Shown here piece after piece: positions 1 to 11,200 of a DNA stretch of 64,000 bases (the first letter of the stretch is position 1; the number at the start of each line of letters is the position of its first letter). The notes under the pieces were generated by a model. That model saw nothing but the letters and a program-made list of their open reading frames with translations. It ran no database searches and was not told the DNA's origin. The position numbers were made by a program, and so were the translations under genes. The stretch lies in contig CM069458.1 in assembly GCA_035610835.1 (NCBI GenBank), positions 34,900,718 to 34,964,717 on the forward strand, in the 5' to 3' direction. This DNA comes from Ophiura sarsii (Eukaryota; Echinodermata; Ophiuroidea; Amphilepidida; Ophiuridae).

Positions 1-1330
1 GGGTAACCCTGAAAGTTCCGAGAAATAAGCCCCCAACTTTGGACAGCTGGCGTATCGCTCTTATATATCATCAAAATATTGAGCAGCATGTTGACAGAAC
101 ATTTTCAGTCAAAATCACACAAAAACCTGCAAAATTTACAAAAAGATCTCTTTTTGCACTGTGGTATAAAGAGGTATTAGTCCTAAAATTATAATATGTT
201 CAAACTTTAATCATTTGAGGTCAATGAGTACCTTTCCTGATTACTAATATGATTATGATTGGGCCACAGGATAGTCAGATTGAGAGAAAAGTTGAATGTC
301 GTCGGTAAGGACTACAATCATTTAGTGGTGTGAATTAAATCTTCTAAGAATCTTAAAAACCCAATACCAATCGTCTCAGATGCCAATCAATACTAAAAAA
401 TTTACACGACTCCTCATGAATATTTCCGATAATTAAATACAATGAGGTGTTTGTTTGCAGTTCCTATAAAACTGACTTGGCGACACTTTAATAGATATGT
501 AATTACATACAATTGCATTCGGAACAAAACAGAATATTTGCTATGCCTTATAAATAGTGGCATTTATTTTGGGCACAATTAAGTTTAGCCTATGCTACCT
601 GGAAATATCATTCCGGACAGACTTTGCAACGATCGACAGCAAACAAATTACGAAGACACTTGATGAGTAAGTGACCAAGTGCAATTACAATCCTAACGTG
701 AGATATCACCCGCGGTCTCAACGGTGAGAGCGATGGATAAAAGCAAAATCACGTAACAGAATACTATCGGGATTTGATCTTCCCTCGGGGTTAAGCCCAG
801 GATATTTACGCAATGGTCTGTGCGTGATACATCGCCGGTTCAAATTACGTTTGCTGACCATACATGAGATGGTTGGTCTAATGCAAAGGTGAATAATTTA
901 ATGGCCTTATAATTAACTACACTTCAGTGGTATCTTGTTGAAAGATACTTCTATAGTTCAATCAGTTCCAAATTGGCGAGAAATATTTGGTATTTATCTC
1001 TTTGCGTGCAAAAGTAATCCAAGCGTTTATGGCCACACGCACATGGTTTTTGGTCGCACTCACACAGTTTTATTCCCACGCATGAATATTTTTTTCTCAC
1101 AACTTCTGATACATTTTGGCATATTAGGTGCACCCTGTAACTGTATATAGTTTGATCAGTTCCAAATTGGTGAAGCCTCCTTACAGTAGCGAATGAATAC
1201 AGAAGGCAATTGTTACATCATATGCATGATGTGAGGTTGGCTATATGTCCAATTGTCTAATATTATAGTGTATATCCGTTAAAATATGCTACCATTTATG
1301 GTTATTCAATCGCAGAATACAAAAGCGTGC
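1..1330. other. no gene recognised
   Basis: AT-rich sequence with only short, unrelated open frames. If PEX12 ends left of the window this is intronic. I searched it for the missing RING exon and did not find it. Confidence 0.6.
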
Positions 1331-1336
1331 TTGCAG

Positions 1337-1830
1337 AATTATGTTAGGGAAAAATTATAAATCATATGTAGATGCTCTTGACCAGTGTCAGCTCACCAAC
1401 CTTAGGTCTCGTCGTGAGAAAATCTGCCTCCAGTTCATGGACAAGCTTTTGAAGACTCCTGCATTCCGCAGCTGGGTGCCTAAGACAAGAGGGGAGGATA
1501 ATGACAGGTCTTTGCGCAACTCTAACCTCCTATCAGTCCCCAAGGCTCGTACTCCGAGATATGCCAGAAGTCCCATCCCGTACGTACATGGTCAGGTTGT
1601 GGAATGCAGAAGCTTCGAAAGTTTAAGGGTGTATGGTATATTGAATGACTCTGTATAATTGTTGGCTGTTGCCTTTAACTGCTTGCCTTTTTATTTGTAA
1701 TATATTTATTTGTATATATATATATCTAATTGGTGTCATTTGTATGTATTTAATTGTTTTTATTGTAGAATGCAATTCAGCCTTTGGCTGCTATGTACAT
1801 TTGTTTAATAAACCTTGAATGGAGAGTAGG
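1337..1830 (+). mobile_element. 5'-truncated LINE: reverse transcriptase C-terminus and 3' UTR
   Basis: An open frame at 1341-1658 encodes YKSYVDALDQCQLTNLRSRR-EKICLQF, then a KARTPRYARSPIPY motif and a stop. This Y-x-x-A-L / L-x-x-R-R-x-x-L-C-x-x-F and R-x-x-x-S-x-I-P-Y layout is typical of the extreme C-terminus of non-LTR retrotransposon polyproteins (CR1/jockey-like groups). An AT-rich tail with AATAAA near 1808 follows. The 5' part is missing, so it is a dead copy. Confidence 0.75.
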
Positions 1831-1834
1831 TTTT

Positions 1835-2387
1835 ATGTCAGATTTCTTTTCACACTCAGGCCAATATGAGTGACATATTTTTTTCATTTCTGGGGGGGGG
1901 GGGGGGGGGTGTAATTGGGTTGAGTTTGGACCAGGTTGTGAGGTTCCAGGGATGAATCAATTACTCAATTCTAAAGGGTCATTTTAAACGTAAACCTCTG
2001 GTGCGACACATCTCTATGTGATATATATGGAAGTACCCCCACCACAGCCTCCCCCTCCATCCATTTTAATTTTAGCTGGGATTGATTTTTTTGAGCAGTA
2101 ACCTGCTGATTTTAAAAACCTGAATGCTCAACTTATATTTCTACTTATATCAGCACATAACCTTTTCTACCTTATACACCATAGAGGAGGACTGCATGAC
2201 GCTATCTTAGCCGGATGTTACTGACCGTTGGGATAATGGCCGTGTGGGGTTGCAACTTTCCGTAATTAAAGTTTGAAACTGGCATGCTAATATCTGAATA
2301 GCAAGCAGCAGATATATTACAGTTGTGGTAATTGCACTGAAAGCTTTTTGCACAAATCCTACTTCAAAATGGTATTAAACATAACCC
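1835..2387. other. no gene; poly-G tract
   Basis: Non-coding sequence with a run of about 18 G at 1891-1908. Nothing else was recognised. Confidence 0.5.
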
Positions 2388-2391
2388 TTAA

Positions 2392-2638
2392 CATTTTCCA
2401 CGCGGCAGACATCTGCAGACGACATTACAAAATTTCACAAAATGTTTCAAAAATGTCAAAATTGTTAAATTTCATTAAAATATTCGTAATTACCACGTGA
2501 AATGCTTTGAAATAAGTACACACATGCCTGGTATTGATTCAGCAATCCTTTGGATAGACCTTGAAAGTTGTAAAAAGGATTCTTAAAAATCTGTTTTGTA
2601 TGGTAAAACTAATACTAGTAATAGCCGCATGGAAAGTG
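2392..2638. mobile_element. TTAA-flanked MITE, copy 1 (piggyBac-like target)
   Basis: Flanked by TTAA at 2388-2391 and 2639-2642. The ends are inverted (CATTTTCCACGCGGC / CACTTTCCATGCGGC). Related copies lie at 34656-34877 (opposite strand) and 45902-46132, with a broken copy in the second PEX12 block. All carry the central palindrome GTCTGCAGAC near one end. There is no coding capacity. Confidence 0.75.
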
Positions 2639-2892
2639 TTAAGCCAGTGGCATTGGTCATTTCTAAAAAATGACGTAACCAAACTTGGATCATATAACAT
2701 GGGTTTCTCCCAGGCTACAATTTGAAACATGAACGGACGGTCACATGAATATCATTTTGGTGCCGCATACATTTTACATGTATGGATTGCACACATTGAG
2801 AATTATGAGTCATATAATCCACAAAAAACCCAAGATTACATGTAAGTGATATTTGGTCAAAGCTATGGAAATGCTGCAACTATATGGCTATA

Positions 2893-3622
2893 CAGATTGT
2901 CCCTAAAAATAGGGTGCATGTGTTCCAATCATCACCCTCATTGATTACTCATTATTTGGCTGTAATCATTATATAATTTTTTTTTCTTCTCAATTTTGTT
3001 GCCTCTTTTTGAAAAAGATGCTTTTTGGGGAATTTCCATCTGTAAACATTTCGTATTTGGATTTGGTGTCTGTATTAGCTTCAAGATAACTAAATAAGCT
3101 TTCGTATGCAGTTTGTTTTGCCCAATTTGCTTGAGTCTATCCAGGGATATGATTGTTTCACTATAAGCAAACAATATCACTGTGCCAGTTTTTTGAACAA
3201 AATCATCCATGTGTAAATTAACCCTTTGAAGCATTTCTTCAAAAATAGCACAGATTTGACTTTCTGTGGTCAACTTTAATGAAGCATATTTTTTGATAGG
3301 ATAAAGCAAATGAGACCAAACAAATGGCATTTGAAAGTTAATGTAGACATCTTGAAGCTCATATAAACGTCAACTAGTAAATACTGATTATTGAATGAGA
3401 AAAATGACTCTTTCCACAAGCATCTTTTTTTCCTGAAAAAGTGGCACAACCTGTTTTTAAGTACTCATGATTGATCAAGCATACCGTTGGATTGGGAAGA
3501 GCAATTACAATCAAACTAACTGCATTCTAAAGCCAACTAAACTATCTTTATGATTATATCAATATTACAACCAATGAGGGCAATAACATGGAACATGTGC
3601 ACCCTTTTTTAGGGACACCCTG
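2893..3622. mobile_element. Tc1/mariner-like non-autonomous element
   Basis: TA flanks (2891-2892, 3623-3624) and inverted ends of about 55 bp containing GTCCCTAAAAA and CCCTCATTG. A 130-codon open frame on the minus strand (2938-3330) starts near the right part of the interior, but I do not recognise it as a transposase. The TA target and CAGGGTGTCCC-type end are typical of mariner-type elements. Confidence 0.65.
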
Positions 3623-3624
3623 TA

Positions 3625-5690
3625 GTTTATTCACTTCCACGAGACACCGACGTACACGTCATTCAAAGAAATATGTGAGCACCCTCCCGAGATGCTGGTG
3701 TATACTAACCCGCGAAGAAAGTTGGAAAATATAAACATGTGCATAAAAGCTGTGCCCTTAAAGTTAAAGTAACTATGGTGCTCAATTGTTATTATCATGG
3801 CACAAAATAACATTTTCTCTCATTTATTATACATTTTTCACCTTTAGTCCAAAAATCAAAATGTTACTACATGTTTTCCCTATGCTCAACTTTCCCCATG
3901 ACCAATGGCTCAACTCTCCTCATGGTGACCATTTTGTAAATAACCCAATCCTGTCTGGTGTAGAACTTTTGGTAGTTTACAATAGTTCTCTAAAATAATG
4001 GTCATATATACCCCCTTCAATAAACAAATTACCGCTATTATATTATAAGTCTTGCTATGGGAAAAAAGACAAAACATTTATTTTTCTATTTTTCACTCAA
4101 AAGTGATTTTGTTTTTGTTTTGTTTAGGTATCTTTGATACTGAGCACACATGACATTAGAGTTTAACACTAAGAATGTCGTATTGATGCTATATAACAAT
4201 ATATGCCAATATAAATTTGAGTAAGTTACTACTTTTCGAGTTATAGGGGTGGTTCAACTCTCCCGGTGGCTCAACTCTCCCGCATCTCCCCTAAGCCCCT
4301 GAAGTCACTACAAGCATGGCAGAAATACCCTTAGCATGTGTGCATTACATATTGCTTAACTTCTGAACATCTGATTGAATTCATTATTTAAGCACTTATT
4401 TGCTGGGAAAAATGCAGCCAATATGGAATTGAAAATTCAAGTATCATTTGGTCCGTTTGATCACAGATGGTACCATCTGTGGTTTGATGAACTGTATGTA
4501 TTTGAGAAAAATGCAGAATAGAAAATATATTTCATAATTCGATTCAGAATCTTTGAATACAACTTGGAAACTTGAAATAATAAAGTAAATTACCTGGGGG
4601 AATTTGCAACTATGCTCGAATAATCATCCAGCTAATAATTTTACACTGAACTTTGCCAGTGGAGATCAGCACTTATTTAACGAATGTCCACAGGGACACA
4701 ATTCTAGGTATCACAATGGCAAGGCAATCAGTAAAACACAAAGCCCAGATATCGCTATGGGCAACAATTACTTTGCAAGCCCGGGGGCGCTCTTTACGGA
4801 TTGATCGTCGTCACTTGTGAGATGAGTGTTTGATGCGGGTCAGATTACAGGTGTTTGTAATAGAACACAATTCTTCAGAGGAATACAATAGTGATGGGAC
4901 ACTGCAGATATATGTGCATGGAGATGGGTAGGTAAATAGAGAAAAAAATAAGGGGGATGGAGATGAAGACTTTACACAAATCTATTTCAAATGTGTGTTG
5001 TGCTACCTAATAAAGTTAAAGATGGTAGATTGACCTTGGGAGTTGTAGCTAAGTGAATTTGGCTAAACACCTAACACCAAAAGTCCCTGACCAGGTGCTT
5101 TGATGTTGGCTATAATCCAAAATCAATCATCTTTACCAAAAATCTAGAATATACATTTAATGAGCAAATATCTTCTCCGAAGTTTGATTACCAATTCATA
5201 AAATCAAATGGATAGTTTTGAAGTTATGATTGTTTCAATGACCACGACTAACTACAAAAATGATGCACTATATAATAATTAAACCGGTTACTGGTAGTGA
5301 TTGAACAGAAATACACTTGTAGTAAAGAGGGCAAATGACCTTGGGAATTATACCATCTACTGATAATACCCTTTTTTCCTATCTAGAATGTAAATATTTT
5401 CAGACAGAAACAAATGTCAGATTTGGAGAGAAAATATAAGTAGGTGTATTCTTGCACAGTATTTATTTTCACTTTTAAGAATCGGGTTGTGAAGGACAAC
5501 CCCCGTGGGAAGGGGTCAACCATATCTTGGCAGTATAGGTATGTGTGGCCCCTTTTATATAACACCTCTCATCAGTTCCATATGACCCCCATATCTTCAA
5601 GGTCTCATTTCAACCAATGTGTGAAACTGTTCAGCTCATCCATAAAAAACCTAACATTTAGATCCAAAAGCAAAATGGTGCTAAGGAATG
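3625..5690. other. no gene recognised
   Basis: AT-rich non-coding DNA. A short CTCAACTCTCC motif recurs near 3908, 4255 and 4271. No exon-like conserved frame was seen. Confidence 0.5.
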
Positions 5691-5693
5691 TGA

Positions 5694-6890
5694 TGAGTTG
5701 TGCTATCTACTGAAGGTAGCTTATTGATTTTGCGTTTATGTATGCAGTGTACTGAAGATAGCATTAGTGACTTTTGGACTTGTGCTGTGTAATGAAGATA
5801 GCAGTAGTAACTTTGGAAAGTATGCTATCTACTCAAACTATCATATGAACTTTGGGAGATGTGCTATGAGTTGTGCTATCTACCGAAGATAGCTTATTGA
5901 CTGTACGGTTATGTATGCTGTGTACTGGATATAGCATTAGTGACTTTTGGGCTTTTGCTGTGTAATGCAGATAGCAGTAGTAACTTTGGAAAGTATGCTA
6001 TCTATTCAAACTGACATATGAACTTTGGGAGATGTGCTATGAGTTGTGCTATCTACCAGGCCTCAAATTTCGTCATTTTAGGGGCACGGCCAAGGGCACA
6101 CACGGCCTCTGTTAAAAATAGGGCACGGCCATTATGGCCGTGAATTTTTTACTGATCCGAGGGCATCGCGGCCAGATGCGAGGGCATCGCGGCAATGGCC
6201 GCGATGGCCGCGATGTAATTTGAGCCCTGCTATCTACCGAAGATAGCTTATTGACTGTACATTTATGTATGCTGTGTACTGGATATAGCATTAGTGACTT
6301 TTGGGCTTGTGCTGTGTAATGAAGATAGCAGTAGTAACTTTGGAAAGTATGCTATCTACTCAAACTATCATATGAACTTTGGGAGATGTGCTATGAGTTG
6401 TGCTATCTACCGAAGATAGCTTATTGACTGAACGGTTATGTATGATGTGTACTGAATATAGCATTAGTGACTATTGGGCTTGTGCTGTGTAATGAAGATA
6501 GCAGTAGTAACTTTTGAAAGTATGCTATCTACTCAAACTGACATATGAACTTTGGGAGATGTGCTATGAGTTGTGCTATTTACCGAAGATAGCTTAATGA
6601 CTGTACGGTTATGTATGCTGTGTACTGAATATAGCATTAGTGACTTTTGGGCTTGTGCTGTGTAATGAAGATAGCAGTAGTAACTTTGGAAAGTATGCTA
6701 TCTACTCAAACTATCATATGAACTTTGGGAGATGTGCTATGAGTTGTGCTATCTACCGAAGATAGCTTATTGACTGTACAGTTATGTATGCTGTGTACTA
6801 GATATAGCATTAGTGACTTTTGGGCTTGTGCTGTGTAATGCAGATAGCAGTAGTAACTTTGGAAAGTATGCTATCTACTCAAAATATCAT
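5694..6890. repeat. tandem repeat of about 174-bp units
   Basis: Unit starts at about 5694, 5868, 6041, 6395, 6568 and 6741, with a partial last unit. After removing one 171-bp insertion, spacing is 173-174 bp. Each unit carries the near-palindrome GCTATCTACCGAAGATAGC and other AGATAGC boxes. Units differ by a few per cent. Confidence 0.9.
6058..6228. mobile_element. 171-bp element with 10-bp target duplication
   Basis: Inserted in the 174-bp satellite. The satellite's GCTATCTACC is duplicated on both sides (6048-6057 and 6229-6238). The ends are inverted (AGGCCTCAAATT / AGGGCTCAAATT). The interior is GC-rich with repeated GGGCATCGCGGC and GGCCGCGAT boxes. A 9-11-bp duplication would fit a Mutator-like element, but the family is not certain. 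Confidence 0.75.
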
Positions 6891-6899
6891 ATGGATTTT

Positions 6900-8064
6900 A
6901 GGAGATGTGGTATCTATGTCACATATTTAATTTAGGAATTGTGCTACAATGAATATACATGTAGAATATGGGAGTTGGATACCAAGAGAGACTAAATATC
7001 CAGGAAATGGTCCATCTTTATCCATAAATATAAGAAATGTAGGTCACATTTCACACTGCAAATCTACAGTGTGAGTCATGTCAGGAAGATCTGGACCCAA
7101 GTTCGCATTTTTTCTTCTTCTGGCAATTGTTATAGAGTATACTGAAAGGAAGGGGGGGGGTCTATTTATAATTTCACATTAATGGTTGAAGCCTTCTCTT
7201 TTACAGAAACTTTTAATTTTACAAATTAGCAGCTGTGGTGGGGAGTCATGTAATTTCATTAAAAAGTTCACACAAACTGTGTGCTGTTTTATTATCATCT
7301 TTAAAAAGCAGATGATTTTTTCATGTTCAAACAATAAAAGACATTTCAAGACAACATTTCTTAATGGTGTGAAAGGAGACCAACCACTATTTCGAATATG
7401 AAAATGCCTCCCCAAAGAGTCCTTTAGCGTGTACTTATGATGCAATTAGTGAAATAAAACATGGGGCGCAAATGCAGTATGAAGTAAACATTCCGTGACA
7501 AACCCCCGAGGGACAGCAAAACTGGAAAGGTTTGCCTTCGGAATGATAACGGCAATTTTCACGTTACACCACTCAAAATGGAGGAGTATATGAATAACAG
7601 CATTTAGACTAGACGACTTAAAATTTTGAGGGCAAAATGCAAAATAAAAATTCTGTCTACGGGCAGGATCAATAAAGGAGAGTGACATGTTTAATTTGTA
7701 TTGATTTAATGTCTTGTTTTTTGAGGGTGAGGATGTGTGGGGGATGTGTGAGTGTTTTGTTTTGCATTTTCACTTTGTTCTTACTTGATTTGGGTTGGGG
7801 TGATAATTAATTTCACAATAAAAATGATGGATGGAATCTTTCATACCATATAAATCACAAGCCATTCCGTGTCAATGATAAAGACTGTTTATGTTGTAGG
7901 CAAAACCTGATAGCATTAATATGGCTTATAATTCACTAACGATGGTTTAAAATAAACACAACTCAGAAATTGAGACTAAAATTCTCATTCAGGCAACAAA
8001 AGCTATTAAAAGAGTGGCATTTCTGTTTAAAAGATAATGGCACCCCAAGATGGATGCATTCTAC
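6900..8064. other. no gene recognised (expected PEX12 intron 7)
   Basis: Non-coding. Short overlapping open frames at 7179-7445 and 7446-7688 have no recognisable family. No RING-domain codon pattern is present on the minus strand. Confidence 0.5.
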
Positions 8065-8070
8065 ACTTAC

Positions 8071-8248
8071 CTTAGGGGGTGTTGGTATCGGTAGTGAAGT
8101 CACAGCCATCTGTGTCTGATAGCTCTCGCTCATGTACCACCATTCCAAGAATTGCAAGAAGAACACGCCTAGAGATAGACCCTGAGATATGACGATAGCG
8201 ACTGCTCCTACACCCCTCTGCAAGTACTGGAAGGCTATGTGTCTCCAG
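8071..8248 (-). CDS. PEX12: PEX12 exon 7 (last exon seen)
   Basis: The exon encodes residues 227-286. After the split Asp it reads WRHIAFQYLQRGVGAVAIV, then the highly conserved SLGVFFLQFLEWWY segment and the proline-rich SLPIPTPPK linker that precedes the RING domain in the family. The acceptor is ccctcccag (8249-8250) and the donor gtaagt (8065-8070), so at least one more exon is expected downstream. The upstream flank holds an array of decayed copies of this exon's 5' half. Confidence 0.93.
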
Positions 8249-11200
8249 CTGGGAGGGATAGTAATGAAACATTATTTATTTATTAATCAATCAACCATAA
8301 TATAGATGTCTAGAGATAGCCCCTGATGATATGGCAATTGCGAAAGCTCCTATGTCTGTCTGTAAGTATAGTGAAAAGCTATGCGTCTCCAGCTGGAATG
8401 AAGTAAGGAAATATAATTCATTCATCAATCAATCCTTTGATGAAGATGCCTAAAGAAAGACCCCGAGTTATGGTGACAATTTATGCCTTTATGCCTCTGT
8501 ATGTAGTGGAAGACTGTGCGTTTCAAGGACACGTAATTCATTAATCAATCATGAAATAATGACAAGTGCCAAGAGGTGATAGCCCCTGAGATACAGCAAT
8601 GGCAAAACGCTTCTACGCCCCTCTATTAATAGTGAAAAGCTATATGTCTCTGGAAAGTACAGAAACATAATTCATTCATCAATCAATCAATTCTTTGATG
8701 AAATAAGATGTCTAAAGAAGTGCCCTAGTTATGGTGATGATTTATGCTTTTATGCCCCTCTATATGTAGTGGAAGGCTGTGCGTCTGAAGGACACATAAT
8801 TCATTAATCAATCTGTCAATAATAATAGATGCCTAGAGGTAATAACCCCTGAGATACGGCAATGGTATATGCTCCCACTCCACTCTGTGGAAGGCTATGT
8901 GACACAGCAGCCTAAGCGTACATGTATATCCCATACTCAAGGCTCAAGATAACAGTGTTTTTACCGGGAGTTACTTTTTTCAAAAGTAGCGCCCAGATCA
9001 GGGGGATTTATCAAGAACCGGGAGCTACTTTAAGTCTACCGGGAGCTAGCCATTTATTAAATAAAATAAGCTTAATCGAAATTCGATGTTTTGGGCAAGG
9101 CTTCCCGGGAGCTGGTTTGGACAAAATATCAGTGCTCGGTTGTTTATTTTGCAGCATTACCAGGCGCTTTGGCAGAAGGACAGAGAGGTAAAAATCGCTC
9201 AGCGCCCGCTTATCTTGAGCCTTGCCCATATACTAAGGGTTTATCCCATAATAAACACTGCACAAAAAGAAAATATACACTTTTTTGAGGCGCTCTGTGT
9301 CTAATTCTTATAGGACCCTTAAGAGATTCAAAAAGTGGGAAAGCACAGGCATTTCCTCCCGGACATTTTGACACCTATTTGTCACAATAGCACCAATATT
9401 GATGAAGCAGTGGCCATTTGAATAAAAAATGATGCAGTTTCCATTGTTGCACTTGTACCCATTTAAAGCTACAGCAATGGTTTCTACGCCCCTCTGTAAA
9501 TAGCGGAAAGCTATACGTCTCTAACTGGAAGGATCTAACAAAACATAAATCATGCCTATAGATAGCCCCTGAGATACAGCAATGGCTTCTACGCCTTAAA
9601 TAGCAGAAAGCTATGCGTCTCTAGCTTGAAGGAAGTAAAGGAAACATAATTCTTTCATCAATCATCATTCAATGAAATAAGATGCCTATAGAAAGGCCCT
9701 GAGTTTATGGTGACAATGTATGCATAATTAAACCTTTGTATGTATACAGAGTAGTCTGTCGAAAAGTCCCACTCGCCCCAGGGGAGGGAGCGCCATCAGC
9801 GAGAATCGCCGCGCTCGAGCCGAAGGCGAGTGTCCATCGACTTACGTCCATATCCCCTGCAGCGCGCTCATTATAATAGACGGTGACCTACCAAATGTCA
9901 AATTTAACGAATGACGTAGTTAACCAAAAGTGGTATGTCAACGTCTAGTCGGACTGTGTTTCCCAAGAGAGCGCAATGTGTGTTCGTGTCACTTGCATTA
10001 ACGTGCATGCTCAGCGTTTCAAACAATCAAAAAAAGTAAATATACGGTGTACATATACTCGCGCGTTGCAGCGCGTGGTAACGGGTCAATCAATGCAATC
10101 ATTGAGGGTGAATGCAAAGTCAATGCTGATTGGCTAAACCGTAATGTCAAACTAATTGCTACGACTTTCCAAAGCGGTTTAACCCAAAGTCGTAGGATCC
10201 TCGCCTTCAGCTCGGGTGCGGCAGTTCTTGCTGGTGGCGCTCCCTTCCCCTGGGGCGAGTGGGACTTCTCGAGAGACTAATACAGAGGGGTGGGGGAAGC
10301 ATTTCCCGTAGTCATATCTCAGGAGCTATCACCTCTATGCATCTATTGTTATTGATGATTGAGTGTCGATCCTTAAGACACACAGCCTTCTACTATATAC
10401 ACAGCATAAAAGCATAATCCTCACCATATCTCAGGCCTTTCTTTAGGTATGTATCATGGGTGTATAGTTTCAAGACACATATAATTCAAGGCAATGTGTC
10501 TTCAGCTGGAAGGAAGTAACAAACATAAATCATTCATCAATCAACCAACCATAATATATAGATGCCTATATAGAGATAGCCCCTATAGATATGCCACTGG
10601 CGAATGCCCCTAAGGCCTCTGTATCAGGCAAACAAATTGTTGTGTTGCCCTCAAGTGCCAAAAAATCTAATTCGGGCCAGTCGGTCGGAAATCTCTTCTT
10701 TTTTTCTTCTTTTTTTGGCTGAAAAATATATGGTTTATGTCAAGACAAAATTGGTATATGCCCATATGTCAATTTAACTAATGTTTCTAGTGTGACAATA
10801 GTCTAAAAAAACTTTTATTTAGGCTTATTTATTCATTTCAAGCAAGAAATAGTAACATTTTAGACACTTTTAATCAAATTTAAATCTAAAAAAATTGAAA
10901 AAATTAAAAATTAAACAAATTAAATTTAAAAAAAGCGACCCTAGTTTTTACGATTTTAGGGTCGGTCGCTGAGGGCAACACAACTTCTTTTTCTTTTTTG
11001 GCCTAAGTAGTGGACAGTTTTGCCTCTAGCTGGAAGGAGGTAACAAAAATAAATCCATATCATTCAATCATACATAAAGTGTGGCTCAAAGGTTAACCCA
11101 CTCTTTACACCCACTTTCACCTTATAACTTCCTATTATAAACTTGTTTAAACTTCTCTGCATCTTCTTTAACCCTAACACTACGTCTCACACAAACCTCA

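Noticed and set aside
935..1150. 71-codon plus frame with an overlapping minus frame
   Set aside because: Typical chance overlap in AT-rich DNA, with no recognisable motif.
7446..7688. Candidate for the missing PEX12 C-terminal exon (80-codon minus frame)
   Set aside because: Cysteines do not form the RING spacing and the sequence does not resemble the PEX12 end.
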